From Aulosira sp. FACHB-615 (GTDB lineage: Bacteria; Cyanobacteriota; Cyanobacteriia; Cyanobacteriales; Nostocaceae): a stretch of 64,000 nucleotides of DNA. This document shows, piece by piece, positions 1-9,593 of the stretch (positions are counted from its first letter, which is position 1; every line of letters begins with the position of its first letter). The translations under genes were made by a program, and so were the position numbers. Where the stretch lies: assembly GCF_014698045.1 (NCBI RefSeq), contig NZ_JACJSE010000003.1, positions 310,001 to 374,000 of the forward strand. The letters run 5' to 3'. The notes beneath the pieces are model-generated. The model searched no databases. It was not told the origin of the DNA and saw only the letters and a list, made by a program, of their open reading frames with translations.

Positions 1-1332
1 ACCTATCGGCCAACGTAACAAAGTAGAAGACATCCCAATTACATAAGTTAACGGTGTGAGTAATTCATGACTAATGGTGGCAAGAAATTCGTTACGTAAA
101 CGGCTGGCAGCTTCAGCAGCCAATAAAGCATCACGTAAAGCCATTGTACGCTCTAACACCCGTTGTTCGAGCGTTTGTTTTTCTTGAGTGAGCGATCGCA
201 TTAACTCTGATTGATGAATAGCGATCGCTAATTGTTCAGCAATGGAAGAAAGTAAATTTCGCTCATTGTCAGTCCACTGGCGCGGAATATCGCACTGATG
301 AGCAATTAACAAACCCCAGAGTTTTTCCTCAAACATAATTGGGGCTGCTAACTTTGCCCTAACTCGATTAGCGCGGAGAAAGTTCAACAAACACTCTTCC
401 AGCGCATAAGTTTTTTCCACATCTTCCACCACTAAGGTAAAACCTTGGCGATACTTCTCCCAGCAAAGCGAATGGCGAGTAAAGCAAGTTGTTTCTTGGG
501 AATGTAACACCGAAGAAATCTCATCCGTCGCCCTGACTTCATAAACAATGCAACCACCATACTTTTGCCAGTCTGAGATCAGGGATGGAGTAGGACTCTG
601 CCCATTTGCTGTAGAGTTTTGGGTATTGACCCCTGACCTTTCAAATTTATATATTACTAACCTGTCTAACTTCAAAAACTCACGCACTTGGGCGATCGCA
701 GTTGCCATAATCACTGGCAAATCTAAACTTTTGCGAATCTGAGTTGTGACTTGATTTAACAATCGCTCTTGGGAGATTTGTTTTTGTAAAGCAATTTCAA
801 TCGCTTGACAAGCATTCTCTGACTGACTGGTATTAAAAGATTCTGTTACCGCCTGATGTTTTTGAGGTAGCAGATACTCTAATAACAACAGCGTGAATCG
901 ACTTTGAAGGGTAGCATCATTAGGGCGGAGAATTTGACTGTAGTAGTCAAGATTTTGATAAGTCTCGCAATCACTAGCAAACAAACCCTTCAAATTGTTA
1001 ACAAAGTCGGCGATCGCTTCTGAATTAAACGTCAAGCTAGTGCTGAGTTGGGAGTTGGGAGTTGGGAATGGGGAGTGGGGATTTTCTTCTGCTTCTTGCT
1101 CCTCCTGCGTCAAAGCGCCTCGTAACAGCGCACTAAACTGTTCTGAAACCACCAAAGTGAATCTTTGACTTTGCCATTCTTCAGTTATGAGAACTCTAGC
1201 CAGCACAGATTCTGTCAGCACTAGCACAGAACTTTCCACAGATTGAGCCATTTGCTGTAACAATTCCCCAAGCTGATTAAATACAACTAAAGGCAAATTT
1301 TGAGAAAAGCTCAAATCAGGTGAACTAAGCAT
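1..1332 (-). CDS. GAF-domain sensor histidine kinase (3' part cut by window edge)
   Basis: The reverse strand is open from an ATG at 1332 to the window edge, giving 444 residues. A variable N-terminal third is followed by a phytochrome-type GAF domain (about residues 235-395, with phrases such as KLDRLVIYKF and APIMFEEKLWGLLIAHQ). A coiled linker comes next, then the start of a HisKA domain whose NEFLATISHELLTP carries the phospho-accepting His. The ATPase domain lies outside the window. No chromophore-binding Cys is obvious, so light sensing is not claimed. It is divergent from cobN across about 136 bp. The N-terminal part contains an in-frame heptanucleotide-repeat insert at 1050-1085. The signal sensed is unknown. 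Confidence 0.85.
   Translation of the reverse strand, partial: MLSSPDLSFSQNLPLVVFNQLGELLQQMAQSVESSVLVLTESVLARVLITEEWQSQRFTLVVSEQFSALLRGALTQEEQEAEENPHSPFPTPNSQLSTSLTFNSEAIADFVNNLKGLFASDCETYQNLDYYSQILRPNDATLQSRFTLLLLEYLLPQKHQAVTESFNTSQSENACQAIEIALQKQISQERLLNQVTTQIRKSLDLPVIMATAIAQVREFLKLDRLVIYKFERSGVNTQNSTANGQSPTPSLISDWQKYGGCIVYEVRATDEISSVLHSQETTCFTRHSLCWEKYRQGFTLVVEDVEKTYALEECLLNFLRANRVRAKLAAPIMFEEKLWGLLIAHQCDIPRQWTDNERNLLSSIAEQLAIAIHQSELMRSLTQEKQTLEQRVLERTMALRDALLAAEAASRLRNEFLATISHELLTPLTYVIGMSSTLLRWPIG
1050..1085. repeat. GGGAGTN heptanucleotide repeat inside the histidine kinase gene
   Basis: Short tandem units of the type GGGAGTT/GGGAGTG lie in frame in the kinase gene and encode a Pro/Ser/Asn-rich stretch (SPFPTPNSQ). 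The same family occurs in cobN and in intergenic DNA at 9.7 and 61.9 kb. Such repeats are typical of Nostoc-like genomes. Confidence 0.8.
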
Positions 1333-1468
1333 TTTCAAGGTCTAGTGAGAGGGGTTGAAGAACCAGTTTATGGGAGGTGTTACCTCTTGTTTAGCAACTG
1401 GCTGTGCTAGGCTGAAATGTTCTTTAAATCGTGTTCTAACCAACAGTTTAAGACGGTAAGGCGGGATC

Positions 1469-4400
1469 ATGCACCGAATAAATGCTAAATCAGTCGGATG
1501 GAATCAGTCAGAAAGTTTAATGTTTTTAGAACAAACTCCAGCACCGTTTATATTTATTACGGCTGCGGATACTGACATTCAAACTTTGGCAGCAGCAGTT
1601 ACCAAATTACCGACGAATTTTCCTGCATTAAGAGTCGCTAACTTATTGCAGTTACAACAACAAATCACTATTGACACATACAGCGAGCAAGTTTTAGAAC
1701 TTGCCGAGGTAATTATTTTACGTCTTTTAGGCGGACGTGCATATTGGGGTTACGGTTTAGAAGTCGTGCAGGAAATTGTACAACGTAACGGTACAACCTT
1801 AATTGTAATGCCTGGAGATGATGCCCTCGACCCAGAATTAGTTGCTCAATCTACTGTACCTGTAGAGATTGTTAACCAAGCATGGCAATACTTCAATGAA
1901 GGCGGTGTTAATAATTTTGTTAATGCTTTGCAATTTATTGCTGACACTTGTTTAGAAACATCCTTTCAACCCCTACCACCGCAAATTGTTCCTCGTGTGG
2001 GGTTGTATGAATGGACAATTGGGAGTAGGGAGTGGGGAGTGGGGAGTGGTGAAACAGCCTTACTCACACAGGAGGAATACAGAAAGAAAAATCCCGAACT
2101 TCCTCTTCCCGATTCCCGACTCCCAACTCCCGACTCCCCAATCCCCAAAGTGGGTATTTTGTTCTACCGCGCTCATTATCTGGCGGGAAATACTCATGTG
2201 ATTGATGCTTTGTGTACAGCTTTAGCGCACAGAAACTTACAACCAGTGCCAGTGTTTGTTTCTTCATTACGTGACCCCAGTGTACAAGATGAATTGAGTG
2301 AAATTTTCCAGCCAAAAGATGCTGAACAAATAGCCATCCTGTTGAATACTACTAGTTTTTCTTTGGCGCGTTTAGACACAGAAGCACCCGAAACAGAAAT
2401 TTGGCAAAAACTAGATGTGCCAGTTTTACAAGTAATTCTCAGTGGAGGTTCGCTGGAACAGTGGGAGTCACTGTCTCAAGGTTTGTCTCCCCGTGATATT
2501 GCTATGAATGTGGCACTACCAGAGGTGGACGGCAGAATTATCAGCCGCGCAGTATCTTTTAAAGCTTTGCAAACACGCAATTCTGACCTAGAAACAGATG
2601 TCGTTGTTTATGAACCAGTGAGCGATCGCATCGATTTTGTCGCTCAACTTGCGGCTAATTGGGTACGTCTCAGAACTAAACCACCACAAGAACGGCGCAT
2701 TGCCCTAATTTTGGCTAACTACCCAAACCGCGATGGTCGCCTTGCTAATGGTGTTGGCTTAGATACTCCCGCCAGTTGCGTAGAAGTTCTCAAAGCCTTA
2801 CAAATGGCTGGTTATGCAGTAGATGACTTGCCAAAAGATGGTAACGAATTAATCAAACTTCTTACAGATGGCGTAACCAATGACCCCGAAGCCAGAGAAT
2901 TACGCCCCATTCAGCAAAGTCTTTCAAATGAAGCATATCAGGAATATTTCGCCTCATTACCAGAATCAGTTAAACAAGGTATTAAGGAACGGTGGGGAGT
3001 CGGGAGTGGGGAGTCGGGAGTAGAGAATCAAGAAGAAATTTCTTACCCCCATTCTCCTTTTCCCATTCCCGGAATCCAACTCGGCAACATTTTCATTGGG
3101 ATTCAGCCAGCGCGGGGTTATGATATCGACCCTAGTTTGAATTATCACGCCCCAGATTTAGAACCAACCCACACTTATTTAGCCTTTTATTACTGGGTAA
3201 GAGAATACTTTGGTGCGGATGCTGTGGTACATCTTGGCAAACATGGCAACCTGGAATGGCTACCAGGGAAAAGTTTAGCTTTATCCAGCGATTGTTATCC
3301 CGAAGTTGCTTTTGGTGCAATGCCTCACCTCTACCCCTTTATTGTTAATGATCCGGGTGAAGGTTCCCAAGCCAAACGCCGCGCCCAAGCGGTGATTATC
3401 GACCATCTCACACCACCAATGACTCGTGCAGAATTGTATGGGGCTTTGCAACAATTAGAAAACTTAATTGATGAATTTTACGAAGCCGAAAGTTTAGATC
3501 CTTCTCGATTACCAGCCATCCGCGATCGCATCCGCGAACTCGTCATCAACGAAAACCTCCACCTCGACTTAGGACTAGAAAACAAAGAAGCCATCTTCAA
3601 CTTTGAATTATCAATATTAAACTCATTAGATGGTTATCTATGCGAACTCAAAGAAGCTCAAATCCGCGACGGTTTGCATATATTCGGGCAATGTCCCCAA
3701 GATAGACAACTACGCGACTTAATAGTTGCGATCGCTCGCATCCCCAACCGCCATTCCATCGGCATCACCCGCGCCCTGTCCCAAGCCTGGGGATTAGACA
3801 TCGACCCCCTCACCGACGAATTTAGCGCCCCCTTCACCCCCTCAGAATCACTCTCCGCGCCTTTGCGCCTTTGCGCGAAAATAAAATCCTGTCGCACCAT
3901 CGGCGATGTAGTCGAACTCCTAGAACAACAAGCCGCCGAACTAGTAGAACAACTCCCCCACTCAGCACTCAGCACTCACACTTCGACTTCGCTCAGTGTA
4001 CAGCACTCAGCACTCAACACAACCCTAGACTGGATCAACACCAAACTCCTCCCCGCCCTCCAACAAACCCCCGCAGAAATCACCAATTTACTGCATGGAC
4101 TTGACGGCGGATACGTCCCCAGTGGCGCTTCCGGCGCACCCACACGCGGCAGACCAGAAGTTTTACCCACAGGCAAAAACTTTTACTCAGTAGATATCCG
4201 CGCCTTACCCACCGAAACAGCCTGGGATGTTGGTAGAAAAGCAGCAGAGAACTTAATTGAAACTTACACACAAGAACATGGGGAGTATCCCAAAACACTA
4301 GGCTTATCCTTGTGGGGGACAGCAACCATGCGGACTGGTGGTGATGACATTGCTGAAGCTTTAGCCTTGTTGGGTGTGCGTCCTGTGTGGGATGGTGCGG

Positions 4401-5425
4401 CGCGGCGAGTCATCGATTTTGAAATTTTACCCCTGTCGATTTTGGGTCGTCCGCGTGTAGATGTTACCTTAAGAATTTCTGGATTTTTCCGTGATGCCTT
4501 CCCCAATCTGATTGACTTATTTGAACAAGCAGTGATCGCAGTCGCCGCATTGGATGAATCGCCAGAGGAAAATCCCTTAGCAGTGCAAGTGCAGCAAGAT
4601 ACAGAGTATTGGGTAACGCAAGGATTACCAGAATCAGAGGCCAAGTTGCGATCGCGTTATCGCATTTTTGGTTCTCAACCCGGTGCTTACGGTGCGGGAC
4701 TCCAAGGTTTAATGGAATCGCAAAATTGGACTGATGACCAAGATTTAGCCCGCGCCTACATCAACTGGAGTTGTTACGCCTACAGCAGCATTACTGCCAG
4801 CCAAGAAAAGGGCAAACTCACCGGAATTGCTGCGCCAGAAGCATTTGGGCAACGTTTACAGCAAATGCAAATTGTTCTGCAAAACCAAGATAACCGCGAA
4901 CATGATTTGCTCGATTCTGATGATTATTATCAATTTCAAGGTGGTTTAACGGCTGCTGCCCGTTCTTTGCAAGGTAAAAATCCGCAAATTTACTTCGGTG
5001 ATCATTCTATTCCCGCTAATCCCCGCATCCGCAAACTGCAAACAGAAATTGCGCGAGTATATCGTTCCCGTGTGATTAATCCTAAGTGGATTGCCGGAGT
5101 TATGCGCCACGGTTATAAAGGTGCCTTTGAAATGTCAGCAACTGTTGATTTTTTATTCGCCTACGATGCCACGACCAAATGCGTAGAAGACTATATGTAT
5201 CAAGGGATAGCGGAGTCTTATTTATTTGATACTACCGTTTCCGAATTTATTCAGTACAATAATCCTCATGCGTTGCGTGATATTGCTGAAAGATTACTTG
5301 AAGCACACCAGCGTGGTTTATGGGAGAATGTCGATATACTGACACTGGAAAATTTAAGAAATTTAGTACATCAAGCAGAAGCAGCCATCGAAGAAAAATA
5401 TATTCCAGACAAATCAACGGTGTAG
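1469..5425 (+). CDS. cobN: Cobaltochelatase subunit CobN
   Basis: A 1318-residue member of the CobN/magnesium-chelatase H family. It inserts cobalt into hydrogenobyrinate a,c-diamide in the aerobic cobalamin pathway, normally with CobS/CobT-like or ChlI/ChlD ATPase partners. The N-terminus (LRVANLLQLQ, LLGGRAYWGYGLE) and the C-terminal stretch near IAGVMRHGYKGAFEMSATVDFLFAYDATT are characteristic of CobN rather than ChlH. It is about 90 residues longer than expected because of three in-frame inserts of repeat DNA (about residues 185-227, 508-534 and 831-850). GGCGGG precedes the ATG. I see no cobalamin riboswitch upstream. The next gene starts 10 bp downstream, so co-transcription is likely. 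Confidence 0.92.
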   Translation: MHRINAKSVGWNQSESLMFLEQTPAPFIFITAADTDIQTLAAAVTKLPTNFPALRVANLLQLQQQITIDTYSEQVLELAEVIILRLLGGRAYWGYGLEVVQEIVQRNGTTLIVMPGDDALDPELVAQSTVPVEIVNQAWQYFNEGGVNNFVNALQFIADTCLETSFQPLPPQIVPRVGLYEWTIGSREWGVGSGETALLTQEEYRKKNPELPLPDSRLPTPDSPIPKVGILFYRAHYLAGNTHVIDALCTALAHRNLQPVPVFVSSLRDPSVQDELSEIFQPKDAEQIAILLNTTSFSLARLDTEAPETEIWQKLDVPVLQVILSGGSLEQWESLSQGLSPRDIAMNVALPEVDGRIISRAVSFKALQTRNSDLETDVVVYEPVSDRIDFVAQLAANWVRLRTKPPQERRIALILANYPNRDGRLANGVGLDTPASCVEVLKALQMAGYAVDDLPKDGNELIKLLTDGVTNDPEARELRPIQQSLSNEAYQEYFASLPESVKQGIKERWGVGSGESGVENQEEISYPHSPFPIPGIQLGNIFIGIQPARGYDIDPSLNYHAPDLEPTHTYLAFYYWVREYFGADAVVHLGKHGNLEWLPGKSLALSSDCYPEVAFGAMPHLYPFIVNDPGEGSQAKRRAQAVIIDHLTPPMTRAELYGALQQLENLIDEFYEAESLDPSRLPAIRDRIRELVINENLHLDLGLENKEAIFNFELSILNSLDGYLCELKEAQIRDGLHIFGQCPQDRQLRDLIVAIARIPNRHSIGITRALSQAWGLDIDPLTDEFSAPFTPSESLSAPLRLCAKIKSCRTIGDVVELLEQQAAELVEQLPHSALSTHTSTSLSVQHSALNTTLDWINTKLLPALQQTPAEITNLLHGLDGGYVPSGASGAPTRGRPEVLPTGKNFYSVDIRALPTETAWDVGRKAAENLIETYTQEHGEYPKTLGLSLWGTATMRTGGDDIAEALALLGVRPVWDGAARRVIDFEILPLSILGRPRVDVTLRISGFFRDAFPNLIDLFEQAVIAVAALDESPEENPLAVQVQQDTEYWVTQGLPESEAKLRSRYRIFGSQPGAYGAGLQGLMESQNWTDDQDLARAYINWSCYAYSSITASQEKGKLTGIAAPEAFGQRLQQMQIVLQNQDNREHDLLDSDDYYQFQGGLTAAARSLQGKNPQIYFGDHSIPANPRIRKLQTEIARVYRSRVINPKWIAGVMRHGYKGAFEMSATVDFLFAYDATTKCVEDYMYQGIAESYLFDTTVSEFIQYNNPHALRDIAERLLEAHQRGLWENVDILTLENLRNLVHQAEAAIEEKYIPDKSTV
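2021..2147. repeat. In-frame heptanucleotide repeat insert 1 in cobN
   Basis: GGGAGTA/GGGAGTG units at 2021-2050 are mirrored by CCCGACTCCCAACTCCC-type units at 2105-2147. The 127-bp insert is thus an imperfect inverted repeat able to fold as a long hairpin. It adds roughly 42 residues of low-complexity sequence without breaking the frame. Confidence 0.8.
2993..3070. repeat. In-frame heptanucleotide repeat insert 2 in cobN
   Basis: The same family as insert 1: GGGAGTCGGGAGTGGGGAG on the left and CCCATTCTCCTTTTCCC on the right around a short unique core. It adds about 26 residues and keeps the cobN frame open. Confidence 0.78.
3961..4017. repeat. In-frame CAGCACT repeat insert 3 in cobN
   Basis: Tandem CTCAGCACT units flank a core with CTTCGACTTCGCTCAG. 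This is a different repeat family from inserts 1 and 2, but it is again in frame (LSTHTSTSLSVQHSALN). CAGCACTCAGCACTC also occurs near 11,393, just downstream of lipA. Confidence 0.72.
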
Positions 5426-5434
5426 GAATCTACT

Positions 5435-6658
5435 ATGGACAACCTTGCATATTTGCACCTAGCTTTCGCCTATGAAGACTGTGAATCCAGTGACTTGGTG
5501 TTGCTGAGTGATTTATTAAACAAAGCCTCAGCCCCAGACTGGAGTAAACTCTCTGGTAAGGCTTGGAAGTATATGTTACCTCTGGCGCTTACCTTGTCTA
5601 TTCTCAGTAGTGTTAATAGTGTCTTGGCTCTAGAGCGAGGAGATCAAGGCCCTTCTGTGAGAAGTCTGCAACAAAAACTCCAACAAGCAGGCTTTTATCA
5701 AGCACCTATCACGCAAGTTTACGATTTCCCCACAGAAGAAGCTGTCCGACGCTTCCAAAAAGCTGCGGGTTTACCTGTTGATGGCGTGATGGGTGCAAGT
5801 GCAATCCAAAAACTAGACAACTGGCGTAAGTCGTCTGCAACCAACCAAGCAAAAAAACCAACAGTTGTGCGGACAACTCAAACCACAAGAGTTGCGGCTG
5901 CTAGTACATCTAGTACAAAAAAACCAACAGTTGTGCGGACAACTCAAACCACAAGAGTTGCGGCTGCTAGTACATCTAGTACATCAGTCAACAAAACCAC
6001 AACCCAAGCTACCAAACGCAGTAATTCTCAATACCTGATGAGAGGTGATGAAGGGGAACAAGTGAGAGTTCTGCAAGAAAAATTGCGGGTAGCAGGTTAC
6101 TACTACGGAAATGCGACAGGGATATTTGGCCCCATTACCGAAGAATCGGTGAAGCGGTTCCAAGAAGCCTATAAACTAAACGTTGATGGGATTGTTGGCC
6201 CGGCAACTATCAGCAAACTGCCAGGGAGTGGTGTAGGTTATGGTGAAGATGCTCCGCCAAGACGTGCAGCTGATAAAGATAATCTTCGCATGGGCGATCG
6301 CGGTGAAGCCGTGAGAATGCTGCAAGAACAATTAATTAAAGCCGGATATTTACAAGGAGAACCAAACGGCTACTTTGGTTCTTACACTTCCGATGCTGTA
6401 CGCCGCTTCCAATCTGACAATTACTTAGCCGCCAGTGGAATTGCTGGCCCTACCACCAGAGCTAGGTTATATAGTAAGGTGAGCAATGCGCCCAAAAGCG
6501 ACTTTAGTGTTTTAGAAATTCAACGACGGCTGCGAGACAAGGGCTTTTATAAAGGAAAGCTCAATGGTGTTATGGCAGAAGACACAAGAAAAGCCATTAA
6601 GCAAGCCCAAGAATTTTACGGTGTCAGTCTTAGTGATATTAGAAGCGGACGCTTTTAA
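5435..6658 (+). CDS. Multi-PG_binding_1 cell-wall-binding protein
   Basis: A 407-residue protein with a hydrophobic export segment (about residues 43-66) ahead of three clear PG_binding_1 domains (about 65-130, 200-260, 283-343). Each has the RGDxGxxVRxLQxxL...G..GxxT pattern. A fourth, partial repeat forms the C-terminus. It is probably exported and binds peptidoglycan; no catalytic domain is visible. A Thr/Ser-rich linker contains a perfect 66-bp tandem duplication. It lies 10 bp after cobN and is convergent with furA. In Anabaena the equivalent gene is the one whose read-through transcript forms antisense RNA to furA. Confidence 0.85.
   Translation: MDNLAYLHLAFAYEDCESSDLVLLSDLLNKASAPDWSKLSGKAWKYMLPLALTLSILSSVNSVLALERGDQGPSVRSLQQKLQQAGFYQAPITQVYDFPTEEAVRRFQKAAGLPVDGVMGASAIQKLDNWRKSSATNQAKKPTVVRTTQTTRVAAASTSSTKKPTVVRTTQTTRVAAASTSSTSVNKTTTQATKRSNSQYLMRGDEGEQVRVLQEKLRVAGYYYGNATGIFGPITEESVKRFQEAYKLNVDGIVGPATISKLPGSGVGYGEDAPPRRAADKDNLRMGDRGEAVRMLQEQLIKAGYLQGEPNGYFGSYTSDAVRRFQSDNYLAASGIAGPTTRARLYSKVSNAPKSDFSVLEIQRRLRDKGFYKGKLNGVMAEDTRKAIKQAQEFYGVSLSDIRSGRF
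5851..5982 (+). repeat. Perfect 2 x 66-bp tandem duplication
   Basis: Two adjacent 66-bp copies (5851-5916 and 5917-5982) both begin AAAAAAACCAACAGTTGTGC and encode two identical 22-residue linker units. The absence of divergence implies a recent or gene-converted duplication. Confidence 0.93.
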
Positions 6659-6827
6659 CATCCGCTATGGCTTGTCGATGTGAATCCCCAATAGGTTGCT
6701 TCCCTCCGATAACTCTGCCAATTTTAGATTTTTTGGTCTATCACCAATTGAGTCTTAGATTGGCTGATTGATCAATCCAAAATCCAAAATTTAAAATCCA
6801 AAATTCTTTGGTTATCCTGCCCCAATG

Positions 6828-7283
6828 CTATAGCGGCATTAATGCCCTTTGGCACTTGGGGCATACTGCATGAATGGTCATTTGACAGTCGAGTAAATGA
6901 AACCCTTCTTTTTGAGCAGTTTTCGCACCAATTTTTAAAATCGAATCGTTTTTAAACTCAATTGTACTGTTGCACCGGACACAAATTAAATGGTGGTGAT
7001 GGTGCGGGTAAGGTTGGTTAATTTCGTAATGTTTATGACCTTCGCCTAATTCCAATTCCCGCAAAATGCCCATCCGTGCCATCAACTTCAGCGTCCGGTA
7101 GATAGTTGAAAGGCTGATACCTTCGCCATCGGTTTCTAATCGATGGTAAAGATCCTCGGCACTGAGGTGTTCACCTTGTGGTAGCTCTTGAAAAATGTGT
7201 AAAATTGTTTCTCGTTGGGGAGTTAAACGCCAGCCTCTTTCATTTAACTCTGCTTTGAGTGAAGTAGTTGTGTAGACAGTCAT
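6828..7283 (-). CDS. furA: Ferric uptake regulator FurA
   Basis: A 151-residue Fur-family repressor controlling iron homeostasis and oxidative-stress genes. The N-terminal winged helix (LTPQRETILHIFQ, GISLSTIYRTL) is followed by the His-rich metal-binding dimerisation domain with an HHHHH run and two CxxC motifs (CVRC and CPKC), as in Anabaena FurA. I chose the ATG at 7283 (MTVYTTTS); an upstream ATG at 7301 would add six residues. It is convergent with the wall-binding protein gene, 169 bp away. The region upstream of the start is AT-rich (TTGAGAATATAAC), suggesting a Fur box and autoregulation, but this was not scored. Confidence 0.95.
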   Translation of the reverse strand: MTVYTTTSLKAELNERGWRLTPQRETILHIFQELPQGEHLSAEDLYHRLETDGEGISLSTIYRTLKLMARMGILRELELGEGHKHYEINQPYPHHHHHLICVRCNSTIEFKNDSILKIGAKTAQKEGFHLLDCQMTIHAVCPKCQRALMPL

Positions 7284-7571
7284 ACTAATTTTTCTCAACA
7301 AAGCCTATTAGTTGAGAATATAACAAATGTTCGGAGCAATTTGCAACAAACAATGCTTATTGACAATCTTTGTTAAGTTCCCATAAATAATCCGTAAAGT
7401 TCTTAAATCCCTACTTGAGTAGCGATCCCATACTCTCGGACAATTCAGCAGCAGTGTCTGGCAGTATAGCCAAGACTAGCTGCAAAAGTTTTTCATAAGC
7501 TAGAGAATTTTTAGCACTAAAATCCAAATTAACTGTGCTAAAACGGAAGAATCCAAAGTCAACAATCTATA

Positions 7572-7689
7572 GAAGTGTAAAGAATGAAGGATAAAACTTC
7601 ATCTTCATACGTCACGCTACCCTTCTTCCCAAGGGAGATGCTACGCGAACAGGAAGCCACGCAAAGCGCGTCTACACACTTTACACTTC
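7572..7689. repeat. Inverted-repeat-flanked dispersed element between furA and sigC
   Basis: GAAGTGTAAAG at 7572-7582 is mirrored exactly by CTTTACACTTC at 7679-7689, enclosing GGGAGATGCTACGCGAAC...CACGCAAAGCGCGTC. Closely related blocks occur near 59,660. It looks like a small non-autonomous palindromic repeat in the sigC 3' region and could act as a hairpin. No coding function is seen. Confidence 0.6.
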
Positions 7690-7698
7690 ATACATCAA

Positions 7699-8949
7699 TT
7701 AGCTCAGAGACTCTAGATAGTCGCGGATGAGATTACGACGCTTGGGTTGACGGAGCTTTTGCAAAGCTTTCGATTCAATTTGGCGTACTCGTTCCCGTGA
7801 TAAATCCAGGGCGCGGCCAATTTCGGCTAAAGAATAAGGATGACCATCAGCTAAACCAAACCGCATCAGAATGACATCTCGTTCGCGGCTAGTTAAATCA
7901 GCTAACAGATTTTGCAAGTCTCTTTGTAAAGATTCTCGCATTAACATTTCTTCAGGAGTCACGCTATCGGTTTCTAGCAATTCTCCTAACTCTGTATCTT
8001 TATCTTTACCAACTTTGGTTTCTAGAGAAACAGAACGTGGCACTCTCAACAACACTTCTCTCACTTGAGATGGTGTCATTTCTAATTCAATTGCCAAGTC
8101 TTCTAAAGTCGGAGTCCGACCTTTTTCTTGAGCAATTTTGCGTTGCGCTTTTTTAATTTTGTTTAATTTTTCTGTAATATGAACTGGGAGGCGAATTGTG
8201 CGACTAGAAGTTGCGATCGCTCTTGTAATCCCTTGACGAATCCACCAGTAAGCATAAGTACTAAAGCGATAACCTTTGGTGGGGTCAAATTTTTCTACGG
8301 CTCTTTCTAAACCAAGAGTTCCTTCTTGGACTAAATCTAATAATTCCAAGCCACGATTTTGGTATTTCTTGGCAACAGAAACCACAAGACGTAGATTCGC
8401 CTTGATCATGTGTTCTTTAGATTGCAGTCCTTGAGATTGAATTTGCTCCAATTCTTCGACTGTGATTTTGGCAATTTCTGCCCAACGGCGTTTACCTTCT
8501 GACAAAATCGGCTTGAGATCCGACACTTGCACACCAGCAGTATTAGCCCATCTTTCTAATGATGGACGGTGGCCAAGCTCCGATGCTAAACGCTCTTGAA
8601 CTTCAATTAATCGCAAATAAGGCTCAACTACAGCATCACCTTGCTTGGCAGCATTGGCAAGTACTGTCCGCATCCGTAGGTAACGTTGAACTTTTTGAGC
8701 TTCTGAAACTTCTTCATCACGCCCCAACAACCGGACTCGTCCAATTTCCTGAAGATATAGACGTACCAGGTCTGTACTGCGGCGATTAGTATTTGCGCCA
8801 AAACTAGCAGGGTCAACAGAAACTATCTCCAAATCGTGAAGCTCTTCGACCGATAAATCACCGTCGTCAACCGTGATATCTGGGTCTAAAACCTGGCGGG
8901 ACTTTTGGGAATTGTAGGCGGCATCCGGGTAAAAAGATGTTGCTGGCAT
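7699..8949 (-). CDS. sigC: Group 2 RNA polymerase sigma factor SigC
   Basis: A 416-residue sigma-70 family protein with sigma region 1.2 (DLVRLYLQEIGRVRLL), 2 (MIKANLRLVVSVAKKYQNRGLELLDLVQEG, YAYWWIRQGITRAI), 3 (RLPVHITEKL) and 4.2 (GRALDLSRERVRQIESKAL). Length and order next to furA match Anabaena SigC, a non-essential group 2 factor linked in the literature to nitrogen stress and heterocyst timing. It ends LRDYLESLS-like, as in that protein (IRDYLESLS here). A long leader of about 590 bp lies upstream. Confidence 0.93.
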   Translation of the reverse strand: MPATSFYPDAAYNSQKSRQVLDPDITVDDGDLSVEELHDLEIVSVDPASFGANTNRRSTDLVRLYLQEIGRVRLLGRDEEVSEAQKVQRYLRMRTVLANAAKQGDAVVEPYLRLIEVQERLASELGHRPSLERWANTAGVQVSDLKPILSEGKRRWAEIAKITVEELEQIQSQGLQSKEHMIKANLRLVVSVAKKYQNRGLELLDLVQEGTLGLERAVEKFDPTKGYRFSTYAYWWIRQGITRAIATSSRTIRLPVHITEKLNKIKKAQRKIAQEKGRTPTLEDLAIELEMTPSQVREVLLRVPRSVSLETKVGKDKDTELGELLETDSVTPEEMLMRESLQRDLQNLLADLTSRERDVILMRFGLADGHPYSLAEIGRALDLSRERVRQIESKALQKLRQPKRRNLIRDYLESLS

Positions 8950-9538
8950 ATCGTCTCAATGGCTCCAGGTAACAATAGATTACGGTGAGTCAGCGCGGCG
9001 GGAGGATATAACCTCCGTAAGCGACTGCGTTCCCCGAAGGGTCAGCTAATCAAAATCAACTGTTGCTATTGTTCCCGTGATTCACGATGAAATAACACGG
9101 TAGAGGATTCCAATACAATTTTTTTTCAAAAACTGCACTAGTGTTTCCAACATTAATGCCGAAATCCTTCGGCCGTTGAACATTTGATTGAACCAATAGC
9201 TATTCAAATCTACAGATAAGCTTTAAATTCTGAGCTACCTAATCAGCATTTCGACGTAATATGTATTAAGTGTTACTTTTTTAACTGGTATAAACATCTG
9301 TCAGTAAATTTATGTTTAACATTGGGTTAGTCATATCTACATGGTTATTAAAGTAATTTCCTGACGATTTAGTATTTTCTGTCTAGGGATTTTTCGGGAA
9401 TATGTGAAGTAAAACAAAGGCAGAGTTTAGACAGGCAAAGTAGGCAACCGAGGAAAAAGTAATGATGAATAGCTTTTCATCCCAGTCAGGTTGCTACACC
9501 AATTTTGGGCGATCGCACCCTGGACATTATTCTTATAT
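8950..9538. other. Long sigC upstream region, no gene seen
   Basis: These 589 bp contain no convincing ORF. A GGAGG...CCTCC mini-hairpin lies at 9001-9016, followed by the dispersed fragment GCGACTGCGTTCCCCGAAGGG. The rest is AT-rich and probably holds the sigC promoters and leader. Confidence 0.5.
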
Positions 9539-9593
9539 CTAATGTAGCCGCCTCAACTCGCTACCAAACTCGGTTGAGTATAGGAAGGAATCC

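Noticed and set aside
1333..1468. Cobalamin riboswitch before cobN
   Set aside because: No B12-box or fold that I could recognise in the 136 bp.
2021..3070. Repeats in cobN as a CRISPR array
   Set aside because: Units are tandem heptamers without unique spacers and stay in frame with cobN.
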